Assembly: GCA_028101965.1 (NCBI GenBank)
Contig: JAOHMI010000005.1
Location: 1-64,000 of the forward strand
Length of the DNA: 64,000 nucleotides
Source: Bacteriovoracaceae bacterium
Lineage (GTDB): Bacteria; Bdellovibrionota; Bacteriovoracia; Bacteriovoracales; Bacteriovoracaceae
Reading direction: 5' to 3'
Numbering within the stretch: the first letter of the stretch is position 1; each line of letters starts with the position of its first letter. The notes under the pieces were generated by a model that worked only from the letters and a program-made list of their open reading frames with translations, did not search any database and had not been told where the DNA came from. Made by a program: the position numbers and the translations under genes. Shown piece by piece: positions 38,905 to 48,602 of the stretch.

Positions 38905-40053
38905 ATGCCTTTAATCATTATGGCTTTTGCAATACTTTTTTCTCAAAACATTGAGGCGTATCCCTATATGATCGGGTATGGCTATGGTAGTTGTATTAAC
39001 TGTCATTATAATCCCTTTGGGAATGGTCCTCTGACGGACTATGGCCGTGCAGTGGGAGCGACGACTTTAACCGCAAGAACATTTTATGATGCTAAAACCT
39101 CCGATGAAGCTCTGGCAGAGAAATCAGGGTTTTTGTATTCACAACCTTCACAGGATTGGTTTCGACCTCAGGTAAATTATCGCGGATTGAATTTTACTTC
39201 TAATCAAGGAACGGATCAGGCGGCGGCAAAAGACATTACGATGATGCTAAATGCCAGCGGGGTGTTTAAGTTTGGAGAAGATGACAATGTTCTGGTTGTC
39301 TTGGAAGCAGGATATGCTCCAAGTCCTGCTGGAATAGAAGAAGATGATGAGCCAAATTATCGTTCACGTGAAAATTATGTGGGATATCGTCTACCGGAAC
39401 AAAATTATGGTTTTTATGTGGGTTTAATGGACAAAGTGTTTGGGATTCGAGTTCCAGATCATAATTTATATAGTCGTAGTGTTCCTCAATTAACCATGAA
39501 TGACCAAGCCCATAGTGCACTCTTTCATGCTTTCTCAGAAACATGGGAATTAGGATTGCAATATTTTATTGGAAACTTAAGTCAGGAAGAAGAGTTGAGG
39601 CAGCAAGGCTTTACTGGTAAAGCTGAGTATAGTTTTGATAAAAAAACTCGAGCAGGAGTTTCCTATTTGAGTAGTGAGAATGATTATTTAAAACTTAATA
39701 GTTATGCTCTCGAATTCCGGCAAGGATTTGGAACAGGTTCTGCCATCATGGCCGAATACGGGATGGTAACCCAAGAAATAATTTCTAGTGAAGTAGAGAC
39801 CTCGTCACAATATTTCACCACTCAGTCCTATGTCCGTTTGAATAGAGGGATTCATTTTGTCTACACTTATGAGTATTTGAAAAACGATATTGAAGAATAT
39901 GATCATCTCTACCGCATGGGTCCTGGTTTCCAATGGTTTCCTTTGCTCGGTGTTGAATTGAGAGTCGATATCTATAATAAAAAAGGATTTAGTGAAGTTG
40001 CCACTATCGAAGATAGCTGGGATCTCGCTGGGCAAGTACATTTATGGTTTTAA
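38905..40053 (+). CDS. Outer-membrane beta-barrel-like protein with N-terminal CxxCH motif
   Basis: Signal peptide; YGYGSCINCHYNPFGNGPLTDYGRA; amphipathic strands and C-terminal aromatic (LAGQVHLWF). Confidence 0.7.
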   Translation: MPLIIMAFAILFSQNIEAYPYMIGYGYGSCINCHYNPFGNGPLTDYGRAVGATTLTARTFYDAKTSDEALAEKSGFLYSQPSQDWFRPQVNYRGLNFTSNQGTDQAAAKDITMMLNASGVFKFGEDDNVLVVLEAGYAPSPAGIEEDDEPNYRSRENYVGYRLPEQNYGFYVGLMDKVFGIRVPDHNLYSRSVPQLTMNDQAHSALFHAFSETWELGLQYFIGNLSQEEELRQQGFTGKAEYSFDKKTRAGVSYLSSENDYLKLNSYALEFRQGFGTGSAIMAEYGMVTQEIISSEVETSSQYFTTQSYVRLNRGIHFVYTYEYLKNDIEEYDHLYRMGPGFQWFPLLGVELRVDIYNKKGFSEVATIEDSWDLAGQVHLWF

Positions 40054-41090
40054 GAATTTTTTTAATTTTTCTATTCTTAGTACCTGCGGCCTTTGCAAAA
40101 AGGAATATGTACAAATATGCCCAAAAGCTTCATCGCAAAGGTCAGTTTAAGCGTTCAAATAAAAAACTTAAGGGTTACTATGCTCCTCACCGAAAGAAAG
40201 CGAGTAAAGGTGTTTATAATTTGATGGCCTCAAATTATAAGAAAATGGGCCGCATAAGTAAGGCCAGAGATACCTATCTTCTTCTTATTAAGTTTCATTA
40301 TGCCCGTCAATTTAAGAAGCATTTAAGAGTTGCACAAAAAACCAGTATGGAGGGTTTTGATGCTAAAGTAGGGCCACAATTAGGTTCAGTGTATGTGCGC
40401 ATTGGTGGATTATATCTAACCCAAGTTCATCAAAAGTTTAGCAAAGGTGACGATTACGCAAAAGAGTACCGCTTATCCAAAAGATTTTTTATCTGGGCTT
40501 CTCGTGCTCCTGGACGAGTCGGAGAGAAAGGGGAAAAAGGATTATCCTCTCTAAAAAGATTCGACAAAAAAATAGAACAAAGAGAGATGACTTATCAATT
40601 TGGAATTCGTTTTGGCCATATGCTGTGGACTGATAAATTTGTTTTAAAAGATACAGTTCGAGATCGCGAGCAAGACTTTTTAGGTAACTCAAAGGCGACT
40701 ACCATGCTGCTTGATATCCGCTATCGTAATGAAATGTACTATTATGGAATATTAATTGGCGGTTTTCAGGGTGTTTCAACAGTAGGTGAGAAGAACAATT
40801 ACTTTGTTAAAGATGCAACAGTTTTAGGGGGACTTCTTATTCCAAATATTCACACCATGTCTGTTTATCATGGAGCAAGCTTTGGCGTTTCAACTCCAAT
40901 CATGATTCGCTCTACTGATGTGAATGATTCACAAACTAAAGAGATTAATCCAAAAAGTACCACTGCTGTGGGGCTTGGAATCGATGGAAATTGGGAGTTA
41001 GAAAATGGGTTTACCTTGGGCATGAGCACTGCTTGGCTTTCCAATACTCATAGTTCGACCATCCGATTCGAAATCGGTTACCTCTTTTGA
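40044..41090 (+). CDS. Secreted hypothetical protein, TPR-like N-terminus and beta-barrel-like C-terminus
   Basis: Overlaps previous CDS by 10 bp; repeat-like helical N-terminus; C-terminal IRFEIGYLF. Confidence 0.6.
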   Translation: MVLRIFLIFLFLVPAAFAKRNMYKYAQKLHRKGQFKRSNKKLKGYYAPHRKKASKGVYNLMASNYKKMGRISKARDTYLLLIKFHYARQFKKHLRVAQKTSMEGFDAKVGPQLGSVYVRIGGLYLTQVHQKFSKGDDYAKEYRLSKRFFIWASRAPGRVGEKGEKGLSSLKRFDKKIEQREMTYQFGIRFGHMLWTDKFVLKDTVRDREQDFLGNSKATTMLLDIRYRNEMYYYGILIGGFQGVSTVGEKNNYFVKDATVLGGLLIPNIHTMSVYHGASFGVSTPIMIRSTDVNDSQTKEINPKSTTAVGLGIDGNWELENGFTLGMSTAWLSNTHSSTIRFEIGYLF

Positions 41091-41429
41091 TGATGGATAA
41101 ACTGCGAATTTCGTCGTCGAAACTGCTTTTTCACCTCGGTCATGTACTTTATGTACACTCCCGTCGCTGAAAAAACAGTTCTCCTAGAACTTCTTGTTTC
41201 TCCAACCTCAAAAATATATTAGTGATGATGGATAAACTGCGAATTTCGTCGTCGAACTAGTTTTTCTAGTTCAGTTATTAACCATAATATCGGTTTTCGT
41301 ATTTCGAAAACCAAATAAGCGGAATGTATGCCAGGCGAAGCCAGGTGCATGTACTTTACGTACACTCCCGTCGATGAAAAAACAGTTCTCCTAGAACTTC
41401 TTGCTTCTCCAACCTCAAAAGTATATTAG
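41088..41429. repeat. Two-copy intergenic repeat element
   Basis: 34-nt module 41088-41121 = 41223-41256; 82-nt module 41141-41222 vs 41348-41429 (about 4 mismatches); perfect hairpins 41254-41272 and 41292-41312. Confidence 0.85.
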
Positions 41430-41543
41430 CTGGGTGATATAATTGTACCTATTTAAGTTATTAATACTCAGGTTATTGCGAGATTCTTTTATACCAATTA
41501 AAATATCAGATAAAGGTAATAAACTAATTAATTTAGGAATAAC

Positions 41544-42707
41544 ATGCTTTATGAAAAAGAAAGACACACTAAAATAAAAAACATTGCATGGTCCGAAGAA
41601 ATTGCTTGGGAAAAAATCAATAATATTTTTGAAGAAACAATAAGCTCTTTTAAAAGAAAAAAATTTTGGAAGACTCACCCTGATGAAGATAATAAAAGAG
41701 AATTTTTGAAAACTTTGTATTATGGAGCTTCAGGTACTTTATGGGGATTAATACAAATCTCAGAGGTACTTAATAGAGAACTTCCATTTGATTGCAAGAA
41801 AATTATAATCGATATTACTGATGCTTATTTAGATGAACCTGACACCAACGAAGTAATCCCATCTTACTTTGTTGGAATTGTAGGAATTCTAGCAATCAGG
41901 TATAAAATTACTCCTGATGAAAAAACTCGTAACTTAATCAGTGATTATATTTCAAAGAATACAACAAACCCAGCGAATGAAGCATATATAGGGAATGCCG
42001 GGACAATTTTAGCTTCTCTTTTTCTATATGATTGGGAAAGGGACGATCATTGGAAAGAGCTCTTTCTTGAAAATGCAAATTACTTGTTTAATGAATGGCA
42101 ACAAGACAAGGATGGTAAATGGATTTGGGTTCAAGATCTCTATGGAAAAAAAAGAAAACTGATCGGAGCTGCTCATGGCTTTTTTGGTAATGTCTTTCCA
42201 TTATTAAAAGGTATGGACCTACTTTCGGAAAAACAAAGAAAATTACTAATAGAAAGGACTATATATACAACTTTAGATTCTGTTGAAGAAGATATCAATT
42301 ATGCAAATTGGCCAGATAAGTTCACTAGTGAAGATAGAAAAATGAGAGTTCAGTGGTGTCACGGGGCTCCTTCGGCAATTGTTTCACTATCTCCTTTTCC
42401 AATAGGATACTCCGATGAAATTGAGTCGATTTTGTTGAAAGCAGGAGAGCTTATTTGGGAATCGGGTCCTCTTTTAAAAGGAGTTGGAATCTGCCATGGC
42501 ACCGATGGGAACGGTTATTCTTTTTTAAAACTTCATGACCGGTCAGGTGACAAAAAATGGCTAGAAAGGGCAAGATCATTTGCAATGCATTCAATTTATC
42601 AAAGTAATGGAAGACACACTCTTTGGACTGGTGATATTGGACTTGCCCTTTATCTAATTTCTTGTATCAAGAAGAATGCAAACTTTCCAACTCTTGATTA
42701 TCTATAG
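41544..42707 (+). CDS. LanC-like (lanthionine synthetase C family) protein, stand-alone
   Basis: AAHGFFGNVFPLL, VQWCHGAPSAI, GVGICHGTDGNGYSFLKL (Zn ligands C, CH). Confidence 0.85.
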   Translation: MLYEKERHTKIKNIAWSEEIAWEKINNIFEETISSFKRKKFWKTHPDEDNKREFLKTLYYGASGTLWGLIQISEVLNRELPFDCKKIIIDITDAYLDEPDTNEVIPSYFVGIVGILAIRYKITPDEKTRNLISDYISKNTTNPANEAYIGNAGTILASLFLYDWERDDHWKELFLENANYLFNEWQQDKDGKWIWVQDLYGKKRKLIGAAHGFFGNVFPLLKGMDLLSEKQRKLLIERTIYTTLDSVEEDINYANWPDKFTSEDRKMRVQWCHGAPSAIVSLSPFPIGYSDEIESILLKAGELIWESGPLLKGVGICHGTDGNGYSFLKLHDRSGDKKWLERARSFAMHSIYQSNGRHTLWTGDIGLALYLISCIKKNANFPTLDYL

Positions 42708-42970
42708 AGGCTCTCAAGACTATTTCCAATAATCAATCGAATAAAGCTCTTTTATCAAACATGAGTATTTGCCATTATATTAACAACAAGATATTTGGTA
42801 AGTTTAATAGAATTTTAGTAAGGCAGGAAAAACTGCGAATTCAGTAGTCTAAATTATTGATAACTGGCTTATACATTTTTGAATTTTTCCTATATTTATT
42901 ACAAAAAGTACCTATGCCTTTTTGTTTGCTCCTATTATATTTTTTCAATTTTAATTAAGCAGGATCAAAC

Positions 42971-44035
42971 ATGAAGATATATCTTTGTCTTTCTTTTTTA
43001 TTGATTAATCTGGCCATCGCTTGGGAAACAGATAATTTCTCAACTCGGGCGCAGCTGTTAAAGCAGAGTCGAGAGAAAGTTCTTAGAGATTTACATGCTT
43101 TGAATGATCATACTAATCAAAGAATCAAAGATGCCCTTAAGCAGTTCAACCGAAGAAGACGAAATAGATGTAAGCCTGATATGAAACGGAAAATTCCCCT
43201 TGTCACAAAACTTATTCACCATGCAATTGGAGCCGGTTTTTCTAGTACCTACCTAGAAGCGTGGGTGGAAAAAAATATTAAAACATTACCTATTATCAAT
43301 CCTATTTATAAAAGAGGCTGGACACCCAGAAGGGCTTTTAATTTTGCAAATACAATTATTGGTTCTGATAAAATTGATCATATGATTAATATGGGGTTTA
43401 AATTATTTCAAAAGTATAAAAAAAGAAATCTAGAGAAAGCTCTTCAATTAAGTGACCTTACTGAAGAGATCGGTGGCCCTTACGGATTAACCGTTTCAGG
43501 GATAAAAAGTTATGGAGATTTGGCCGCTAATTTTGCTGGGATTTACTTCTATACAAATTTAACCAACGGGCCTAATTCCCATTTGGGTTGTGATCGAAAA
43601 TCTAATAAATACTATTTGAATGAACCGGTGAATTGGGCAGACTATATTCATCATTCTTGGGACCAAGGAATAAACTGCTCTTTATTTACTTCCTTGCGAA
43701 GTCCATTGACCAAGAGCAAACTGAATGCCTACATATCTGAAAATAAAGAAGTGAATTCATCAATGTATCAAAAGTTTACGAAGAATTTAGATTCATTATT
43801 TGAAAATATTTATACCAGTGAGGACTATAAGGATCTTGGGTTTCAAAACTCTTGCCCATTGGTCGATACTCAATGTGAAGAGCTAATAAAAATAAACTGT
43901 GCACAGTATATCGTAAGTCCTAGGTGTCACTCAAAATACCCTTCGCTCATTGATTCTTTAAAATGTTATGATCCAGCTCCTGGTGAACGATTTAATACGT
44001 CTCATTCATTTAGTGATTATCGATTTGAGGAATAA
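42971..44035 (+). CDS. Secreted hypothetical protein
   Basis: Signal peptide MKIYLCLSFLLINLAIAW; GSDKIDHMINMGFKLF; SYGDLAANFAGIYFYTNL. Confidence 0.65.
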   Translation: MKIYLCLSFLLINLAIAWETDNFSTRAQLLKQSREKVLRDLHALNDHTNQRIKDALKQFNRRRRNRCKPDMKRKIPLVTKLIHHAIGAGFSSTYLEAWVEKNIKTLPIINPIYKRGWTPRRAFNFANTIIGSDKIDHMINMGFKLFQKYKKRNLEKALQLSDLTEEIGGPYGLTVSGIKSYGDLAANFAGIYFYTNLTNGPNSHLGCDRKSNKYYLNEPVNWADYIHHSWDQGINCSLFTSLRSPLTKSKLNAYISENKEVNSSMYQKFTKNLDSLFENIYTSEDYKDLGFQNSCPLVDTQCEELIKINCAQYIVSPRCHSKYPSLIDSLKCYDPAPGERFNTSHSFSDYRFEE

Positions 44036-44054
44036 ATTTTACAATGGAGCTAAG

Positions 44055-44441
44055 TTATTGAGTGTATAACTCAATCCAATTGAGAATGGCATCGTAATCA
44101 GCATCATTGAGAGCTGAACCATCCTTAGGCATCGTTCCACCTTCATTAATTAAGTACTGAAATAAAGTGGAGTCATCACTATTTCCAGGTAGGATCAAAT
44201 CATTGTCTACAAAGTCCTCAGAAGAGAAGTCTGCATAGTTCGAATGATAATTAGTATGACAGTTTACACACTGATTCAGTATAACTTGTTGGGCTAGGCA
44301 CCAGCGCAGAGCCGCTCCAGAACCGGAACAAGTGACACTTTCTAATTCCGCATCACCCGAACTAGAATTATAGGTTTGTTGATTACAACCTGTGAGAACC
44401 ATTAAAACAGCGACCACTTTAAATAGAGAAACTATTTTCAT
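44055..44441 (-). CDS. Small c-type cytochrome-like lipoprotein
   Basis: Lipobox LTGC; QCVNCHTNYHSNYADF; GGTMPKDGSALNDADYDAILNWIE. Confidence 0.75.
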   Translation of the reverse strand: MKIVSLFKVVAVLMVLTGCNQQTYNSSSGDAELESVTCSGSGAALRWCLAQQVILNQCVNCHTNYHSNYADFSSEDFVDNDLILPGNSDDSTLFQYLINEGGTMPKDGSALNDADYDAILNWIELYTQ

Positions 44442-44714
44442 ACATCTCCTATTATAGAAATTTTAAAACTGCTCGCACAGAAAATTAAAACAAAAAGTGC
44501 AAAAAAGTTTTCCAATTTCCTGTTTAAACTTTAGCCATCTCTAAGAAAACTCAGATTTCGCCCATTTTATCTGGCAAATCAAAAAATTATTCCTTTTTTA
44601 TTAAGGTATTAGAATAAAAAGCCGATGTGATTTTGTCGGTTAAATCCTAGGAGAAAACTTGACAGTGCTTCACAATATTAAAGTAGTAAAGAATTCCATA
44701 AGGAATGTCTAACA

Positions 44715-46205
44715 ATGGATTGGATTTTGAACAAGATTTTATTTACTTCCTTCATTCTCACAAGCCTTTTTATTTCAAGCTCGATGGCACAGGTAACAAA
44801 ACGGGATCAGGCAAAACAGTTGTACGAATCCTTGGTAAAATTGCCTCCAACAAAGCTAGAGCTAGACTTTGTTGAAACCTATATCGAGAATAATGACTAT
44901 GAAACAGTTGCTAGTATAATAATTGATCCTCATAGTCCTTCTGCTCCAGCGAATCATCCAATTAACAGTATGGGAGCTTTTTATTCGGTAAATTTACAAA
45001 ATATGGTATCAAGATGGACCAATACTGAAAGCAGTGCTCAAGTTCCATTAAATGATATGACTGCATCGATTTTAGGACAAGTTAAAGAAAACCGATCATT
45101 TAAAAAACTATTCTATGAAGATATTTATTATCTTGTTTCAGGTGTCGTTGGTTCACAATACTTTGCTTTTCAATTACCTAATTATCCTTCAAACTCTATC
45201 TTACCGTCTAATATTCCTACTTCTGCACGTCCTCAAGCTGCTTGCGCAGAGGTAATAAGCAATACTCAGAATGCTAATAGCAAAGTTTTTGTTTATTACC
45301 AAAACCCTACCAATCCAAATAATCCAGCAGATAAAGGCTGTAGAGTTTCTAATAATTATACCATGTCTAGAATTAACACTTGTAAAGGCGTTGATTGTCT
45401 CTATGTTCCAAATCAAGATTTTCTTCTTGATGCTGGTATAAAAGTACAAACCAGTAATAGTCATTTTTCCGAATTTGAGCAGGGTTATTTTGATTTAAGT
45501 GAGTCTAACATTTTACAACGGACTTCTCAGATGGGAACTTCCACTGAAAGAGAAGGTGCTATCGCAGGTATTTTTAGTATGCGAGCTTGGGGAGCTTCAT
45601 ACTATTCAGCTGGAACGAACCGCCGGGCGGTGGCTTTTGCAATGAAAAATTTCATGTGTAAAGAAATGGAAGAGCTTAACGATACCACAATTCCTGACTT
45701 TCGAGTTCGCCGAGATGTTGATCGAGCTCCCGGAGATCAGCCATTAATTTTTCAAACTAAGTGTGTTGGTTGTCATGCCGGAATGGATGCTCTTGGTGGG
45801 GCATTTGCTTATTATAACTTCCCTGCTGGTGCCATTGATTATGAAGAAGGTGTGGTGGTTGAAAAAATGTACCATAATCCAGTTTATGCCAACGGTTATG
45901 TAACGAATGATGATAGTTTTATTAATCTTTGGACTCAAGGAAAAAATGCAGACTTAGGATGGAGAGGACCCGCTTCAGGAAATGGTGCAAGAATGTTTGG
46001 ACAAGCGATCACTCAGTCTGATGCATTTGATACTTGCATGACCAAACAAGTAGCCGATAGTGTCTGTTCAAAAGTAAAATACACTGTCTCAGAGGATCAG
46101 TATTCCGATATTATTGCAAAGTATGCATCTGAGTTTCGTTCTCATGAAAACTTAAAAAAGCTTTTTATTGATTTAGCAACTGAATGTACAAAGGCGTACC
46201 AATGA
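44715..46205 (+). CDS. Secreted haem-binding (CxxCH) protein of cytochrome operon
   Basis: Signal peptide; FQTKCVGCHAGMDALGGAFAYYNF. Confidence 0.7.
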   Translation: MDWILNKILFTSFILTSLFISSSMAQVTKRDQAKQLYESLVKLPPTKLELDFVETYIENNDYETVASIIIDPHSPSAPANHPINSMGAFYSVNLQNMVSRWTNTESSAQVPLNDMTASILGQVKENRSFKKLFYEDIYYLVSGVVGSQYFAFQLPNYPSNSILPSNIPTSARPQAACAEVISNTQNANSKVFVYYQNPTNPNNPADKGCRVSNNYTMSRINTCKGVDCLYVPNQDFLLDAGIKVQTSNSHFSEFEQGYFDLSESNILQRTSQMGTSTEREGAIAGIFSMRAWGASYYSAGTNRRAVAFAMKNFMCKEMEELNDTTIPDFRVRRDVDRAPGDQPLIFQTKCVGCHAGMDALGGAFAYYNFPAGAIDYEEGVVVEKMYHNPVYANGYVTNDDSFINLWTQGKNADLGWRGPASGNGARMFGQAITQSDAFDTCMTKQVADSVCSKVKYTVSEDQYSDIIAKYASEFRSHENLKKLFIDLATECTKAYQ

Positions 46206-46873
46206 AATATTTAATATTTTTAATCACAATAGCTTTCTTTGTCTCTTGTAATTCGAATAAGGATGCAGATCTCGAAGTTGATGAGTCAACCTCTGAAACG
46301 GAAAGTCAGTTTAATCCTCATGATTTCGGTGATGGTGATGGCAGTCAAGTTATCTCTGGAGCTCAAACACTCTTATCTCAAACAGATGAAGGTTATAGAA
46401 CTTTTAAGTCCTTGAATATGACTTATGCCAAGTTAACTGGAGTAAGTCCCGTTGAAGTAGAACCAATTTATCAAGTGATACAAACTTCTCTCGCAGCGGA
46501 AAGCCATCCAGATCTTGCTACTCGTTTTCATGCATTAGCCGCAGCTCGGTTAGCTGATGCTTACTGCCACCTATATATAGAAAGAGACAAGTTGGGTGTG
46601 AACTTTAGCACGGCAACAGCAAATCAAATATCAAATAAGTTTATTGATAACTTTCTTGATGAGAGAAAGCCTGGAGACTATAACTATATTCGGATAGAGC
46701 TGGAGAAGCTTTTAAATAATGAGGTGATCGATCCCTTTGATGGAACACGCTTTATTGACCCAGTGGCCAATACTTCAGAGAAGAATAAAAGATTATCTAA
46801 GCTAGCCTGTGTTGCACTTTTTGCTAGCTATCCCATTGCGGGAAATCCCAGCATAAGAAATTTTGGAAATTAA
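46202..46873 (+). CDS. Lipoprotein of cytochrome operon
   Basis: ATGA overlap with upstream stop (track start 46184); MKYLIFLITIAFFVSC lipobox. Confidence 0.65.
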   Translation: MKYLIFLITIAFFVSCNSNKDADLEVDESTSETESQFNPHDFGDGDGSQVISGAQTLLSQTDEGYRTFKSLNMTYAKLTGVSPVEVEPIYQVIQTSLAAESHPDLATRFHALAAARLADAYCHLYIERDKLGVNFSTATANQISNKFIDNFLDERKPGDYNYIRIELEKLLNNEVIDPFDGTRFIDPVANTSEKNKRLSKLACVALFASYPIAGNPSIRNFGN

Positions 46874-46890
46874 AAGAATAGAGGATACTT

Positions 46891-48585
46891 ATGACAACTA
46901 AGAAAACTGACCGAGAAATTGATCTTGAATTGAAAAGAGAAAAAGAAGTTCAAAAGAAAATTAACGAACGTCATGAACGAGATAGAGTTGCCGAAAAAGT
47001 AGCGAGGGAACGTAAACCTATCCATCATTGCTTAACTCGAAGAGATTTTCTATCTCAAGGTTTAATTATGGGCGGGGGAGCCTTTTTTACAACCGGCTTG
47101 TCATCTCTTTTAACCTCCAATACTGCAAATGCTTCTTTATTACAAACACATTTAGGTGAGCTAGTCACTGCCAATAATCCCATTCTATCCATTGATCTAG
47201 CCGGAGGGGCCAACTTATTAGGTGGTGGTGCAGTCGTTGGATTTGCCGATACAGAAAATCAATTGGATGTAGGAACCAATTCGGGAAGCTATATTCAGTT
47301 AGGTATACCTAGTAATCTTCATCCTAAAAATGATGCTAATGTTGATTCTCAATTTGGTTTGAAATTTCATCGCTCATCTGGTTTTCGTCAAGGACTTATT
47401 GATGGGATAGGACATGATCCCAATGATCCTGCTTCCCCACCAGATTTAGCCGAATATATAGATGGTGTTATTGCTTGTGCAGTCACCGCTGATGATAGTG
47501 CCGCCAATGCCATTAATCCACTCTATGCAATTAATCATGTTGCTAATAATCGAGGAAAGCTCGTTGCGGCCGTGGGAACTCAACCAAATGCTTACGGAGG
47601 AAAATCAGTTGGTCCGGCTCAAGATATGAAAGCTGCTTGGCGACCATCAAATATTTCTGTTGGTAATGCGGAAGCGGATGCAGCAGGTCTAGTGTCAGTT
47701 GGGAGAAATATCATGGAGCCAGGTATCTTGGATGCACTAGGTCCTAAGGGACAATTTAGACTTGAAAAATTTATGGAAATTGTAGGAAACATCACCAAGA
47801 AAGATATGGACCGAGTGGTTGGAGGTCGTCATCAAAATACATTAGTGGCAAACAAAATTCGTTCATTAGCGAATGACTCTTCAAAACTTTTTGATACTTA
47901 TGGGCCAGAAAAATTAAAGCCTACAGACTCAGAAGTTGTTGCTCATGTGCAAGCTATCTTTGGCGATGGTAATGGAAATATTAGTAATAATAATATGCAG
48001 CATGCAGCGATCATGAATTTAATCGTTAAAGGAATTGCCACTACGGGAACGATTCAAATCGGTGGTGCTGATTATCATAATGGAACAAATATGACTGGTT
48101 ATAATGTAGATCGAAATGCCGGTCTAGCTGTCGCTCGGTTTTTTAGAATGTGCCACGCTGAAGAGCGGAATGGAGTTGCCTATATTTGTACTGATGGTGG
48201 TGTTCGTGGAAATACTGCAGGTCAACTAGACCCAGACAATGGAAATGTTGTTTGGCAGGGGGATTCAGGAGCACGATCTGGTATAATTATACTTAGATAT
48301 GTTCATGGTGTAAAAAGAATTGATAACCCTAACGGTGGCTCAAATCTTATTTATGGAAAAAGACAAATAGGCTGGTATGCGGAAAATGGTGGTGCTCAAT
48401 TGGGAAGCAGTCCATTTATAAATTCACCACATTTACTTACTCGATTGATAACCGCAAATTATATTGCATCCATGTTGGATACAACTGATCGAGATGAAGC
48501 GAGGACAATCGCAGGGGATATTATGATTCAAAAATTTGGTGGAGACTGGAAGCCTTCATGGAATAAATATATAAGGTGCTGTTAA
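46891..48585 (+). CDS. Tat-secreted protein of cytochrome operon
   Basis: TRRDFLSQGLIMGGGAFFTTGLSSLLTSNTANA twin-arginine signal. Confidence 0.7.
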   Translation: MTTKKTDREIDLELKREKEVQKKINERHERDRVAEKVARERKPIHHCLTRRDFLSQGLIMGGGAFFTTGLSSLLTSNTANASLLQTHLGELVTANNPILSIDLAGGANLLGGGAVVGFADTENQLDVGTNSGSYIQLGIPSNLHPKNDANVDSQFGLKFHRSSGFRQGLIDGIGHDPNDPASPPDLAEYIDGVIACAVTADDSAANAINPLYAINHVANNRGKLVAAVGTQPNAYGGKSVGPAQDMKAAWRPSNISVGNAEADAAGLVSVGRNIMEPGILDALGPKGQFRLEKFMEIVGNITKKDMDRVVGGRHQNTLVANKIRSLANDSSKLFDTYGPEKLKPTDSEVVAHVQAIFGDGNGNISNNNMQHAAIMNLIVKGIATTGTIQIGGADYHNGTNMTGYNVDRNAGLAVARFFRMCHAEERNGVAYICTDGGVRGNTAGQLDPDNGNVVWQGDSGARSGIIILRYVHGVKRIDNPNGGSNLIYGKRQIGWYAENGGAQLGSSPFINSPHLLTRLITANYIASMLDTTDRDEARTIAGDIMIQKFGGDWKPSWNKYIRCC

Positions 48586-48602
48586 AAGAGTTAGGGAGAG
48601 GT

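Noticed and set aside
41415-41678. 87-aa minus-strand ORF over the LanC-like start
   Set aside because: Antisense to a well-supported CDS, no RBS or domain evidence
41088-42860. Integron attC sites flanking the LanC-like gene
   Set aside because: No core RYYYAAC/GTTRRRY pairs or integrase seen; repeats are treated as an unclassified element
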